64,000 nucleotides of DNA from Casuarina equisetifolia (GCA_028551475.1 CM052359.1:26537583-26601582), one strand, 5' to 3'. Positions 50,546 to 61,004 are shown, numbered from the stretch's first letter. Translations and numbers: made by a program. The notes: generated by a model from the letters alone, not told the origin.

Positions 50546-50944
50546 TGTAAATAATCAAAGAACGGTGGTCCTAGGTCGTCGGAATTCTAATTCCGGCGGA
50601 GATTAAGAAAGAGGTAAGAACCCTAAATTCTATATGCGTGAAATTTGTAAATTTCTCCCGATGATTTTTATTACTGAATCAATTACAATATATATCTTTA
50701 CACGATTTACACTTGGAATGCTATACAAATCAAATCAAGCAAATTAGGAAGGAAATCTGCAGGCGGCGCTGGCGAGAGGTTCGAACGAACTCGACGAAGG
50801 TGAGAGCGGGTCGAGATCGAGCGTGAAGCGGGTTGCGCGGGTCGCCCGTCGCTTGCTAGGGTTAGGGCTAGCGTGGCCCGCTGTCTGACGTGGCACCACT
50901 GGCTGACGTGGCTGGTTGACGTGGCACTGACGTGTCTTTTAACA
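50546..50944 (-). repeat. copia 3' LTR (399 bp)
   Basis: The downstream LTR in element orientation, almost identical to 55341-55733. It contains the extra 6 bp noted there. The last pol frame runs on into this LTR and stops at 50868. Confidence 0.97.
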
Positions 50945-53900
50945 TCCCCCCGCAAGCTGAAGGGGCAGATTGCACCGTCAGCTTGGAGCGAAGAAGACGA
51001 AACCGAGCAGAAGAGAGGCCTTTGGTAAAAATGTCAGCAGGTTGGTCCACAGACGAGATGAACTGGAGATAAAGTTGACCACGAGCTAGACGTTCTCGAA
51101 CAAAATGAAAATCAATCTCAATATGCTTGGTCCGAGCATGAAAGACTGGATTTGCTGTCAGGTATAAGGCGGAGAGATTGTCGCACCACAAAGTTGGAGG
51201 ATGAGGAGGGAGAGCACGAAGATCACGGAGAAGATACTCAATCCACATGAGTTCAGCAGTGGTGTCGGCAAGGGACTTGTACTCGGCCTCAGTGCTGGAA
51301 CGAGCAACAGTGCATTGCTTGCGAGAACTCCAGGAAATAAGATTGCGGCCCAAGAAGATGCAAAAGCCACCAATGGAGCGGCGATCATCACGGTCACCAG
51401 CCCATCCGGCATCTGAAAATGCATGAAGAGACATGGAGGGACTGCGGGTGAGGCGAAGGCCAAGGCGAGGAGTATCGGCCAAGTAACGAAGAATGCGCTT
51501 GACTGCTTGCCAATGATCAGAGGTAGGGCGATGCAAGAACTGACAAGCGGTGTTGACCGCATATGCGATGTCAGGGCGTGTGAGTGTCAGGTACTGAAGA
51601 GCCCCAACTATACTGTGATAGAGAGCAGGATCAGCCAAAGGTTCACCATGCCAGAGAGAGAGTGGCTCATCCGTGGTGCAGGGAGTGGAGATAGCTTTCG
51701 CATCAGTCATCTTGGCACGAGCAAGGATGTCATGAGTGAACTTCGCCTGATGAAGGAGAAGGCCATCGGCAGTAGGTTGCACCTCAACGCCCAGAAAGTA
51801 GTGAATGGGGCCAAGATCCTTGAGGGCAAACTCCTGGTGAAAAATCTGTAATAAAGCAGCAATAGGGGCCTGGGACGACCCGGTGAGAATAATATCATCA
51901 ACATAAACAAGGAGAATGATGCTGTACCGAGGAGTGTGGCGAATGAAGAGGGAAGTGTCAGCTGCAGAGATGGTGAAGCCAATGGAGATGAGAAAGGAGC
52001 TCAGTCGCTGATACCAAGCGCGGGGAGCCTGCTTCAAACCATAGAGGGAACGACGGAGCTGACAAACATGATTAGGGCGAGTCGGATCAACAAACCCCTG
52101 GGGCTGGTCCATGTAGACTTCTTCCTGAAGATGACCATGGAGGAAGGCATTGGAGACGTCCAATTGGCGAATGGTCCACCCACGGGAGTAGGCAAGTGAG
52201 AGGATAGTTCAGACAGTGACGGGTTTGGCAACGGGACTGAAGGTCTCGGTGAAGTCGATGCCTTCTTGCTGATGAAAGCCTTTAGCAACAAGACGCGCCT
52301 TATAGCGCTCAAGGGAGCCATCCGAGTGCAGCTTGACCTTGTAGATCCACTTGCAACCAATAGGATGAATGCCAGGAGGGGGAGGAACAAGGACCCAGGT
52401 GCCATTGCGGATGAGAGCAGTGTACTCAGTAGCCATGGCCTCGCGCCAACAGGGAGCACGAACAGCTTGGGTGAAGCATGTAGGTTCAGGATAGGGATGG
52501 GCAGAGGCTGTAAGGGCATATGTCTGCTGGCGAGTGATGGTGCGACAGGCAATGGTGCCATCCTGCAAACGAGTGACGGGGCGAAAGGGGGGGACCAGGG
52601 GTGCTGGGGGTGAGGGAGAGGGTGGGGGGGAGGGGGAGCTAGTGTCAGTGGGCTCGAGGGTATCTGAGGAGGGAAGGGGAGGTAAGGGATTAGGAAAGGG
52701 GACAGGAACAGGTACAGGGACAAGGACCGGGGGGGGCGGATAAGGGGAAGGGGAAGGAAAGGGAGGCTTGTGATAGGGGAAGACATCCTCATGAAATAGG
52801 GCATCGACAACAATGAAAATGCACCGAGTCTGAGGATTGTAGCAGCAGTAACCTCGGTAACCAGGGGGGTAGCCAAGGAAGATGCAAGCTTGGGACCGGG
52901 GAGCAAGCTTGTGGGGAGTATAGGGTTGGAGGTAGGGAAATACTGCACAACCAAATGTGCAGAGATGGGATAGATCTGGGGAGTGGTGAAAGAGTACCTG
53001 CCAGGGAGATTTAGTGCCAAGGAGTGGAGTCGGGAGGCGGTTGATGAGATACACCGCGGTCTCAAAGGCAAAGTCCCAAAAATGAGGGGGAACAGAGGCC
53101 TATGTAAGTAAAGTGAGGCCAGTCTCGACAATGTGGCGATGCTTGCGCTCGGCAGTGCCATTCTGGAATGGGGAGTAAGGGCAGGAGAGACGCTGATGGA
53201 TGCCATGTTCTTGTAGGTAGGTCCAGAAGGCAGTGGAGAGAAACTCGGGAGCTCCGTCACACTGAATGGCTTGAAGTCTGCAGTGAAGTTGATTCTCAAC
53301 AAACTTGTGAAACGTGATAAAGGTAGTGAGAAAGTGAGAGCGAGAAGAGAAAGTGTATAACCAGGTGAAACGGGAGAAATCATCAATGAAACACACATAA
53401 AATTTATTGGCATTGAAAGAGTCGATAGGGGCGGGACCCCATACATCAAAGTGAATTAATTGCAAAGGAAATGACAACCTAGAGGGGGAGGGGGGTGGGG
53501 AAGGCGATGGCTCTTACTAAGAGCACACGCAGTACAAGGAGGGGAGGGGGGGGGAGGTGTGTTTGATGGATAATGACTTCAAAAAAGGAAGAAGGATTGC
53601 CGAGGACGGATGACCAAGACGACAATGCCATAAGGTGAGGGAGTTGACGCTGGAGGCAGCAAAGGCATGTGGAGAGGAGGAAGCACTAGTGGGGAGCACA
53701 CGATAGAGGCCACGATCAAGGGTACCGTGGAGGAGGACCTGTCCAGAATGGGAAGAGATAGCCCAAAAATGAGTCAAGGAAAAAAGAAAGTAACAACAAT
53801 TTTCAGAGGAAAATTTGGAAACGGAAATAAGATTTTTGGTGATAGAGGGGACAACAAGGACATTAGATAGCGTGAAAGAGGGAGTATGGAGAGTACCTGT

Positions 53901-54099
53901 GTGGGTGATGGGGAGAGATACACCGTCACCTACGGTGAGTTGTTGAGATCCGGTGTAGGGGGTGACATGAGAGAGGCCCAAGGTAGAATCAGTGACATGG
54001 TGAGAGGCGCCGGAGTCAGGGAGCCAAGAGGCGGTGTCTAGAGCGGAGGGGGGGTGGAGGGGAGGGCCATAATGAGACAGGGGAGGGGAAAGTGTAGTA
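50868..54099 (-). pseudogene. copia pol (protease, integrase, RT, RNase H), disrupted
   Basis: In order on the minus strand: aspartic protease WLPDSGASHHV (about 54020); GAG-pre-integrase LWHCRLGHPSS (about 53640); integrase with HFDVWGP, QCDGAPEF and NGTAERKHR (53470-53130); RT with [43 protein letters not shown] and YVDD at 51894-51905; RNase H with SDAGWAGD and SSTEAEYKSL, and the tail KHIEIDFHFVRE and DIFTKGLS. Breaks: frame changes around 53460-53520 between pre-integrase and integrase core, TAG at 53100-53102 and TGA at 52209-52211. Catalytic motifs are otherwise intact. The integrase-before-RT order is what defines copia rather than gypsy. Confidence 0.93.
50945..50952 (-). other. polypurine tract
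   Basis: The minus strand reads GCGGGGGGA immediately before the 3' LTR starts with TGTTAAAAG. A G-rich purine run here primes plus-strand synthesis in LTR retrotransposons. Confidence 0.8.
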
Positions 54100-55297
54100 T
54101 AGTGAGCTGAAGGAAAAGATTGGGTGGGGGAAGGTGCATGGTAACTATAGTGGGCATGCGGGGGAGGAGGGGAATCAGTGTGGTAGGGTGTAGGATAGTT
54201 GTAGTATGCTGGAGGAGGGGGAGAGGATCCAGTGGGGTAGGGTGCAGGGTAAGTGAGATGAGCATGCGGGTGAGATGGGGCTTGGGTCGGGCCGTGGGTG
54301 GGCAGGTGAAAGGCCGGGCTGAACTGCTCTCGACAGTTTGAGACGTGATGCCCGGCCCGACGACAGAGCCCGCAAAATGGCCCATTGCGGCGTCGACCAC
54401 GTGGGTTGGGTCGAGTGGGCCAAGACTGGGCTGGTGGGGTGGGGAGAAGCCCGTCTCGAGTAGGAGGGGGAGAGGAGTGTTGGGCCGGAGGGGGGGGCTG
54501 TGGGCGCAGAGGAATGGGCCGGGAGAGGAGGGGGTCTGGTGGTGGGTGGCCCTGGAAGGCGTCGGGGTAGGAGGCGAAGGCCGCCGGAGTGACCGTGGAG
54601 ACGGTCCGGTTGTTCAGGCGACCCTCCTGAGCCAAAATCTACCCGTGGAGAGCCTCACGGCTGAGGGGAGTGGTCTGGTTCTGAACGGAAACGGAGGTCG
54701 CCAACGTGTCGTACTCCTCCCCGAGTCCACGAAACAGCTGCCCGGCGTACTCATCGTCATCGATTTTGACACCGATGGCGGCGAGTTGATCGAGCAACCC
54801 CTTCACCTCATGAAGGAACTCGGTCACAGACCGAGATCCTTTGGTGATGGTATGGAGCTAAAGACGGAGAGACGAGGCACGGGCGGACGATTGCGCGGCA
54901 TAGGATTTCTTGAGGAAATCCCAGGCCACGGCGGAGGATCGGTGGTCCGAAAGTTGTGTGACCACCGAATTAGTCGAAGTAGCCAGAATCCAGCTTAACG
55001 CAGTCTGGTCACGGATTAACCAGGCTGTGTAATCTGGATTCGGAATGGCGGTGCCGGAAGGATCGAGGATGGTGGAGGGGGGGCGGGTTCGGTGCCGTCA
55101 AGGATGGAGAGAAGCCGATTCGAGAGCATGAATGGGAAGAGGCGGGTTCTCCAAACGACAAAATTTGATCCGTCGAACCACTCTTGGAAGGAGGGGGAGG
55201 GAGCGGCGGGCGTGAAGGATGAAGGTGGCGCCGCCGGCATAGTCGGGATTGAGAGAGTAGTTTGGGGGTCGGAAGTAACGGAAGCGGAGGAAGACAT
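54100..55297 (-). pseudogene. copia gag, disrupted
   Basis: Gag frame from the ATG at 55297 (MSSSASVTSD...WFDGSNFVVWR). It slips at a C-run (seven G on the plus strand, 55077-55083), after which another frame continues NPDYTAWLIRDQTALSW. In-frame TAG codons lie at 54858-54860 and 54639-54641. The C-terminal part is Pro-rich and has a CCHC zinc knuckle, CGLCRRAGHHVSNC, at 54333-54374. Gag forms the particle and packages RNA; these breaks prevent a full product. Confidence 0.88.
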
Positions 55298-55323
55298 GAG
55301 GAGGGGAGGATCGGGGCGTTGGC

Positions 55324-55340
55324 CTGAGGCTTTGATACCA
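55324..55340 (-). other. primer binding site, initiator tRNA-Met type
   Basis: Directly inside the 5' LTR the minus strand reads TGGTATCAAAGCC. The first eight bases match the common plant copia PBS TGGTATCAGAGC, complementary to the 3' end of initiator tRNA-Met; one mismatch follows. Confidence 0.85.
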
Positions 55341-55733
55341 TGTAAATAATCAAAGAACGGTGGTCCTAGGTCGTCGGAATTCTAATTCCGGCGGAGATTA
55401 AGAAAGAGGTAAGAACCCTAAATTCTATATGCGTGAAATTTGTAAATTTCTCCCGATGATTTTTATTACTGAATCAATTACAATATATATCTTTACACGA
55501 TTTACACTTGGAATGCTATACAAATCAAATCAAGCAAATTAGGAAGGAAATCTGCAGGCGGCGCTGGCGAGAGGTTCGAACGAACTCGACGAAGGTGAGA
55601 GCGGGTCGAGATCGAGCGTGAAGCGGGTCGCGCGGGTCGCCCGTCGCTTGCTAGGGTTAGCGTGGCCCGCTGTCTGACGTGGCACCACTGGCTGACATGG
55701 CTGGTTGACGTGGCACTGACGTGTCTTTTAACA
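55341..55733 (-). repeat. copia 5' LTR (393 bp)
   Basis: The upstream LTR in element orientation. It begins TGTTAAAAGACACG and ends ATTATTTACA on the minus strand. It matches 50546-50944 except for one C/T and one G/A change, both at CG sites, and lacks a 6-bp repeat unit present in the other LTR (GGGTTA(GGGCTA)GCG region). It carries the element promoter. Confidence 0.97.
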
Positions 55734-57399
55734 AAGTTAAACAAAAGAAAAATGGAATTGTGGGTATTATTTGAAACTTGATTTTTCAAGTGAATCGTTG
55801 AGAAACTTTGGGATTTCAAAATCAAGAATAAGTTCATTGCTTTTCCTACCCTAGGAGTTTATGGTACTATAGTAAGGTCTCTTTAAACGACAGGTCGAAA
55901 CTGATTTACATTTGAATAATTTTTCAATCTCAGCCGTGACTAGGCACCTCACAGATGCTGCTTATTCACCCCATTGAGTATATGATTTCTGCTGTGTCAG
56001 AGCTCTACAAATACCAATTCCCTCCCACTACTGAGCCACCAAAAAGCACATTGCCTGAACTCTAGAATTAGGATCCTCAAATAAAACAAGGAAAAAAGAA
56101 GAGAAAAAATGAAATAAGACATAAAATGTAAACAAAAACATGAGCTTACTTCTGTCACATCATCTTCTCCAACAACTCCAAATGGTACAATTGTGGCCCC
56201 AAACCGTGCAGCCATTCTCACAAATTCCGGCTGATCAGGCCAAAATAACTTGTATTCTTCTCCCTGGAAATAGAGACACACCATTAACTTAAAACAAAAG
56301 AATTCAGACAGATATAAAACAGTCTTAGTAAAAACCAAGATTAACAGCGACAAAGGCCTCTAATCGGTTCTTAATCCTCTCAGAACAATAGAAGACACAC
56401 ACACACATCAAAAATTCAGCTAGGGCAATGTTCAGGGTCATGCATGGCTTAAGCTAGTTCTCATGACCATTCCAGAATGGCTACATTACGTAGGAATTAC
56501 TTTGAACCTTTTGGGCACAAGAAGAATGTACCCAATGTTCCTAAAATTAACTAGAGTTTCATTCCCTGTACTAATAATGTATTCCAGTTTCACATTAACC
56601 ATTTTAATTTTGGCGATGATCAACAACTAAATTGTTAATTGCAACTCCAAACTTTTTTCTATTAACTCGTGACAATTCCTGAAGCTTCATATCGATCCCA
56701 CTTCCTAGGCCAGCTTGAATCAATTGAAGGCGAAAATCAAAACCATGGCAATAACAGGGTGACATATAAGAAGGCTACTACCAAATTATGAATTAACCAA
56801 TGCGGTAAATATCCATGCCATCTTCCTTGCATATTAACATTCATATTTACCTAAATAGAAGCCACAACTCCAAGTCTTTTAACATGTGCAGGAATGATTG
56901 TTTGTACAGTATATAATAACTTACCAGATTTGATGCATGAAAGTTGATAGCTAAAATGTAAAAAGCAGAACATTTCAAATCGAGAAGTTAGAACAGTTCA
57001 AGCAGGGTTCATCAAGTTTCTACTGAAAAATAGGTACTCACTTTTTTTAAGAGATTTATGAAGCTACAGAAAATGAAAATATTGTGCTCCGTTAATTGTA
57101 GTAATAGGTGCAATGACAGAAGGAACTTGACACACCTTCTCATGCAAAGCCTCTCGTGTACCACCAGGATAAAGAAGTACATGTGATTTTGTTGAAAGCA
57201 ATTTGTAAAAATTGCTTCCTGTGACAGATGCAGCACCAAACACTTTTATCCAATCACCAAAAGAAAATTCTGAAGTTAATCATAAAATGTCTTCATAAAA
57301 AATATTGGATGCGCTAACCCACGAACCATAATAAAAGAGTACCCAAACGTTAAAAAAGAAAAGAAAAATGTAGAGTCATTGTAGAGAGACATTACCAGT

Positions 57400-57670
57400 T
57401 CCCTGCCAAGTTCAAGAGCAGCGTCCCTATCACTGCTCTTCTTTTCCTGCTGAACTTTGATTGCTGCTCTTCTTTTCGGGAGAAAGAGATGGAGAGGGAC
57501 ACTGGATTTGTGTGTTCTAGGTGACCAAAACGGGAAAGAAGAGCAGTTCTATGGATGCTGCAACGAAGAGTATGAAAAAAATAAAATGGCCTTCTTTTCT
57601 CTTTTACTTTTTTATTTTGTTTGGGTCTTCTTTTCTTCTCCTTTTGCTTCCCATCTCCTTTAATGTTCAC
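57400..57670 (-). other. duplicated promoter/first-exon-like segment upstream of the PES remnant
   Basis: Copy of 41290-41580. The frame containing RAAIKVQQEKKSSDRDAA and LGREL is open down to the donor CTG|GTAATG at about 57397, but has a TAG further upstream (CATCCATAG, where copy 1 reads CATCCGTAC) and no ATG between. It lies 130 bp upstream of the first surviving PES exon, in the same orientation. Confidence 0.35.
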
Positions 57671-58815
57671 TGTATTTCGTGACAGTGATGGGAGAAAAAA
57701 AACTGTTCAGGGAATCATGCCTGGGAAAGATAGATCACAGGTTGCCTCTTGGTCACGTCAACCTGAACAAGAAGATCGACTTAGGTGCAGCATAACTAGC
57801 TCAAACAGAAGGCACGAGTACTGCCCAAGGACACACAAAGCTCTGGCCAAAAAGGTCGAGCGCTTCAACCACAAGAAACAGGCACAATATAGCTGAAAAT
57901 ACTCAGGATCCGTCAGTAGGGAGCACATCTTGCCAAAGATATTGGTGCAGTTAGCAAAGAAACAGATGCAACCACGGGAAATTAGTGCGTCCCAAAAAGA
58001 AGAAGCATTTATTAATGTCAATTCATCTTTCGCTCTTGTCATGAAACAATGTTTTTGATAAATGCATTTGGTGGATATAATATATTGACTATAATTGGCT
58101 AATGTTTACTATAAATAGGATTAACATTTAGGAACAATTGATTATTATTGTCAGATTAAAGTTTACTATAATATGTTATTGAATGTCATTAACAAAGATG
58201 GCATTGTTCACATGGATCAACAAGAATCATTTAATTTAATTTTTTCTATGCACTTATTCAAAATCATATATTTGAGTGCTAAATTATGACTAAAAGATTT
58301 TAAGTAATATTTACTCTTAACTGAATTAGATGTTTTATCACACAATTGATACTTAATTATATCAACCAATAGCTACTAGTATTACTATTTCTTTTGTTAA
58401 TTTAGTTCATTTGATACTTATGGTGAATGGAAAAAGGCCCTGTAATCATCAATTCGCCGGTAAAACCAGAATATTGTACCTATCATCTAGGTCTTAAGTG
58501 CCATAACCAACACTGAAAGATGTCCACCAAAAAGCACCCCACGGCTTCTCTTTTTTCACCACCTCCTTTTAGCAGTCAAAACACAGGAAAAACAAAAAAT
58601 AAAAAATAAAAAAATTGCAGAGACACCCAGGAGGACAACATACCGAAGTTTATTTGATATGCCTACCATAATACATGCAAATACCTTATCATGACATCGA
58701 AGGCCCTCAGGGTCATGGCATTGAGATACTACTTTGGGAAACAAAAGGGAAAGAGAGACTGATAAAGTATCCTAATATTTCCATACAAACCTACCAGGAA
58801 GAAGTGGCCTCAAGC

Positions 58816-60225
58816 TCAAATAGTTGTGCCACCATACTTCCTAGCAGCTTCCCTGTTATTGATGGTAGTTGTGTAAGTCCCACCAGTCGTTTCTGGCCTT
58901 GATGGGTTGGAGCCCCCGTATCGCCTTGCAGCTTCCCTGCTGTCAATGGTTTCTGCATATGCATTTCTTATGGGTTGTGTTGAGGGTGGAACTGTGTAGC
59001 GGGCCGGTGGAGCAGTATTGACGGCTACAGTCCTCACAGCTTCCCTCAAATTCTCGACGGCTGTGGAGATGTCAGAGGTAGGTGTCCCAAGGGTGGCACC
59101 CCGAGCTGGTTGTGTAAACCGTGCAGGACGACTAGGCCTTCCATTGCCTCCTGTTTTGACCATCGTAGGTTCCATGGGAGCATCATTTCGAATGCCATTT
59201 TCACTCGGCTTTTTTCTGTCGTCGCCATAGCCATTGGTGCCGGTTTGCCCGTTTGAGTTGGGGCTTTGGCGCCACTTCGCCGCAGTTAACGGGGGAATCC
59301 TGTTGGGCCGGCCGGCGTCAGTCTGGATTTTCGCGATGAATTCCTCAACTTCTGGTGGGCGATCCTGAGTTGGACTCGAAGGAGCACGCAATCTGTCACT
59401 ACCATAATTATGGACTTTCGTTGGCTCAGACCTCCGTTCATATTGCCCCGGTTCCGCCTTCTTTGCATATTCTTTCTCTGGTTCGGCCTTGTATCCATAT
59501 TCTCTCTCTGGTTCGGCCCTGTATCCATAGCCGTTCACTGGTTCCGCCTTGTATCCATAGTCTCTCACTGGTTCGGCCTTGTATCCGTAGTCTCTCACCG
59601 GCTCCGCCTTGTATCCGTAGTCTCTCACCGGCTCCGCCTTGTATCCGTGGTCTCTCTCTGGGTCGGCCTTGTATCCGTAGTCTTTCACCGGCTCTGCCTT
59701 GTATCCGTAGTCTTTCACCGGCTCCGCCTTGTGTCCATAGTCTTTCACCGGCTCCGTCTTATAACCATAGTCTTTCACCCGGTACTCTCTCACAGGCTCA
59801 GCTTTGTATCCATAGCCTTTCACCGGCTCCGGCTTGTATCCGTAGTCTTTCACCGGCTCCGGCTTGTATCCTTAGTCTTTCACCGGCTCCGCCTTGTATC
59901 CTAAGTCTTTCACCTGTTCCGCCTTGTATCCGTAGTCTTTCACCGGCTCCGCCTTGTATCCGTAATGTTCCACCGGCCGGGCCTTTGGTGGGGAGCTATA
60001 TCTGCGACCATAGTCTTGCTGGGGCTCGACTAAGAACTCCGTCAATGGTACACGCACATGCTCAACAACCGTCTCTGCTTTGGCAACATAGGCATGCCCC
60101 TCCTGATTGGGAATGCTCAGAAGGATTGGCACTTTCGGGCCGTCAGCATCGACGAGGACCGGCCGGCTGACATTAGCAGTCTGACCGTAAGCGGCATAGC
60201 CTCTGTATGCATAACCATACGACAT
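58816..60225 (-). pseudogene. KDYGYKAEPV-repeat protein gene, copy 2, interrupted by a different in-frame TAA
   Basis: Second copy of the gene at 42681-43670, longer: 470 codons including the internal and final stops. The N-terminus MSYGYAYRGYAAYGQTANVS at 60225 has lost one Gly; the repeat array has about twenty units. Copy 2 keeps a region missing from copy 1: TKVHNYGSDRLRAPSS, then RPPEVEEFIAKIQTDAGRPN, RIPPLTAAKWRQSPNSNGQ and KKPSENGIRND. The C-terminal REAARRYGG/REAARKYGGTTI motifs are present. A TAA at 59872-59874 replaces the Tyr codon of a KDYGYK unit (GACTAAGGATAC against the usual GACTACGGATAC), a single base change; the frame is otherwise open. The stop lies in a different unit from that in copy 1. 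Function unknown. Confidence 0.65.
59440..59970 (-). repeat. 30-bp coding minisatellite, copy 2
   Basis: Tandem 30-bp units encoding (K/R)(D/E)YGYKAEP(V/E), about eighteen to twenty, including three near-identical RDYGYKAEPV units at about 59560-59650. There are more units than in copy 1, and the phase is kept. Confidence 0.85.
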
Positions 60226-60910
60226 CTCTTAAGTTTTATGTGAAAACTTGGTTTTCTCAATGAACTCTACAACCACTTTCTTAGATTTTAAAGGTTTCAT
60301 AAGACATCCTTAAATAGAAAAAAGGATTTTCCTCTGTGCTTGAAACGACATAATACAAGAATCTAAACATCGCGTGAGCAAGGAGGGCACAGTAAATTTT
60401 TCATGCAACTTTCTGCTCCCTTTACGTTTTTGGATTGAATGCATAATTGAAGAATCATATTCATATTCTGTCAATCCATTGATTTGACCTGCATTACCTT
60501 CCTTTGAATGATTCTAATTCTTCTCATGCAATAGCAGATTTTGGATTATGTAGAATGTGTTGTCTCCACCAAAAGAGCACAAATGAAAGGAAGAATCACT
60601 TTAACTACATAAAAAACAATTTAAACTTTCCATCTTGTTTTCGTACAATGCTAGAATTAAATAATTTTTTTAATATAACAACATGTATGTATGTGTCGAA
60701 ACTTAAACTTCACAGTTGGGATTTCAGTTAACTCACGATTAAAACTAATTAGCTAAAGACTCAAGAATCATATAAAAGTCTTCTACACTTGCAATAAGAC
60801 TTGAGACATGGAACATTCAATCATTGTGAAAAAATCATAACAAAATTGAATGAATTTTGCCCTTCAAAGCAGAATTTTTCAACGTTAAGTTCTATATCAC
60901 ATACCTAGTG

Positions 60911-61004
60911 GAAAGAAAGTAACTTTGTCAGGATCCCAGCATGACTTAATTGTCACTAAATTCCTACTGAAATTGGCAGGTGTTAATCATCTTGGGAACT
61001 TGAT
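60911..61004. other. 94-bp segment inverted relative to copy 1 (44351-44444)
   Basis: Reading GAAAGAAAGTAACTTTGTCA at 60911 onward gives the reverse complement of copy 1 up to ATCAAGTTCCC at 44351. Flanking sequence on both sides is collinear between copies, apart from about 12 extra bases on the left and about 32 on the right in copy 2. Confidence 0.9.

Larger units (their letters stand above)
50546..55733 (-). mobile_element. Ty1/copia LTR retrotransposon, complete structure, coding region broken
   Basis: Inserted in the intron of the PES remnant in the same orientation. It is bounded by LTRs 50546-50944 and 55341-55733, both with TG...CA ends, and flanked by the 5-bp target duplication AAGTT (50541-50545 and 55734-55738). 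A primer binding site lies inside the 5' LTR and a purine tract before the 3' LTR. The internal region encodes Gag, protease, integrase, reverse transcriptase and RNase H in the copia order (integrase before RT). The LTRs differ by two substitutions and one 6-bp indel, so insertion was recent. Several stops and frameshifts make it non-autonomous. Confidence 0.97.
49953..57269 (-). pseudogene. 3' part of a phytyl ester synthase/diacylglycerol acyltransferase-type gene (PES1/PES2 family), truncated
   Basis: Plastid acyltransferase-like family (Arabidopsis At1g54570/At3g26840), which esterifies phytol and makes triacylglycerol in plastoglobules. Four terminal exons are present: 57136-57269, 56150-56263, 50395-50480 and 49953-50256; 638 bp, 211 residues plus TAA, no frame break. 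They carry WIKVFGAASVTGSNFYKLLS, then LLYPGGTREALHEK (an acyltransferase PxGxR-type block), GEEYKLFWPDQPEFVRMAAR, PFGVVGEDD, LVLDYNDLMKIPVVND, KIPGRFYYLFGKPIETKG and the C-terminus HEVPAFKP. Family members are about 630-700 aa and contain an N-terminal alpha/beta-hydrolase domain; those exons are missing because duplicated sequence begins at 57333. A copia element of 5.2 kb lies in the intron 50481-56149. As it stands it is a fragment; a full copy may lie right of the window. Confidence 0.85.

Noticed and set aside
52034..53449. Minus-strand 471-codon Leu/Pro/Ser-rich ORF overlapping copia pol
   Set aside because: It lies in another frame over the integrase/RT region, has no retroelement motif except at its very end, and reflects C-rich composition.
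54345..54998. Plus-strand 217-codon Gly-rich ORF
   Set aside because: Antisense of the Pro-rich copia gag; no independent support.
59355..60170. Plus-strand 271-codon ORF with Ser-Leu-Pro repeats, and similar ORFs at 42975-43612
   Set aside because: Mirror reading of the 30-bp minisatellite; the period forces long open frames on both strands.
42681..60225. CRISPR-like array from the regular 30-bp repeats
   Set aside because: Units are contiguous without spacers and encode a decapeptide in a plant gene.
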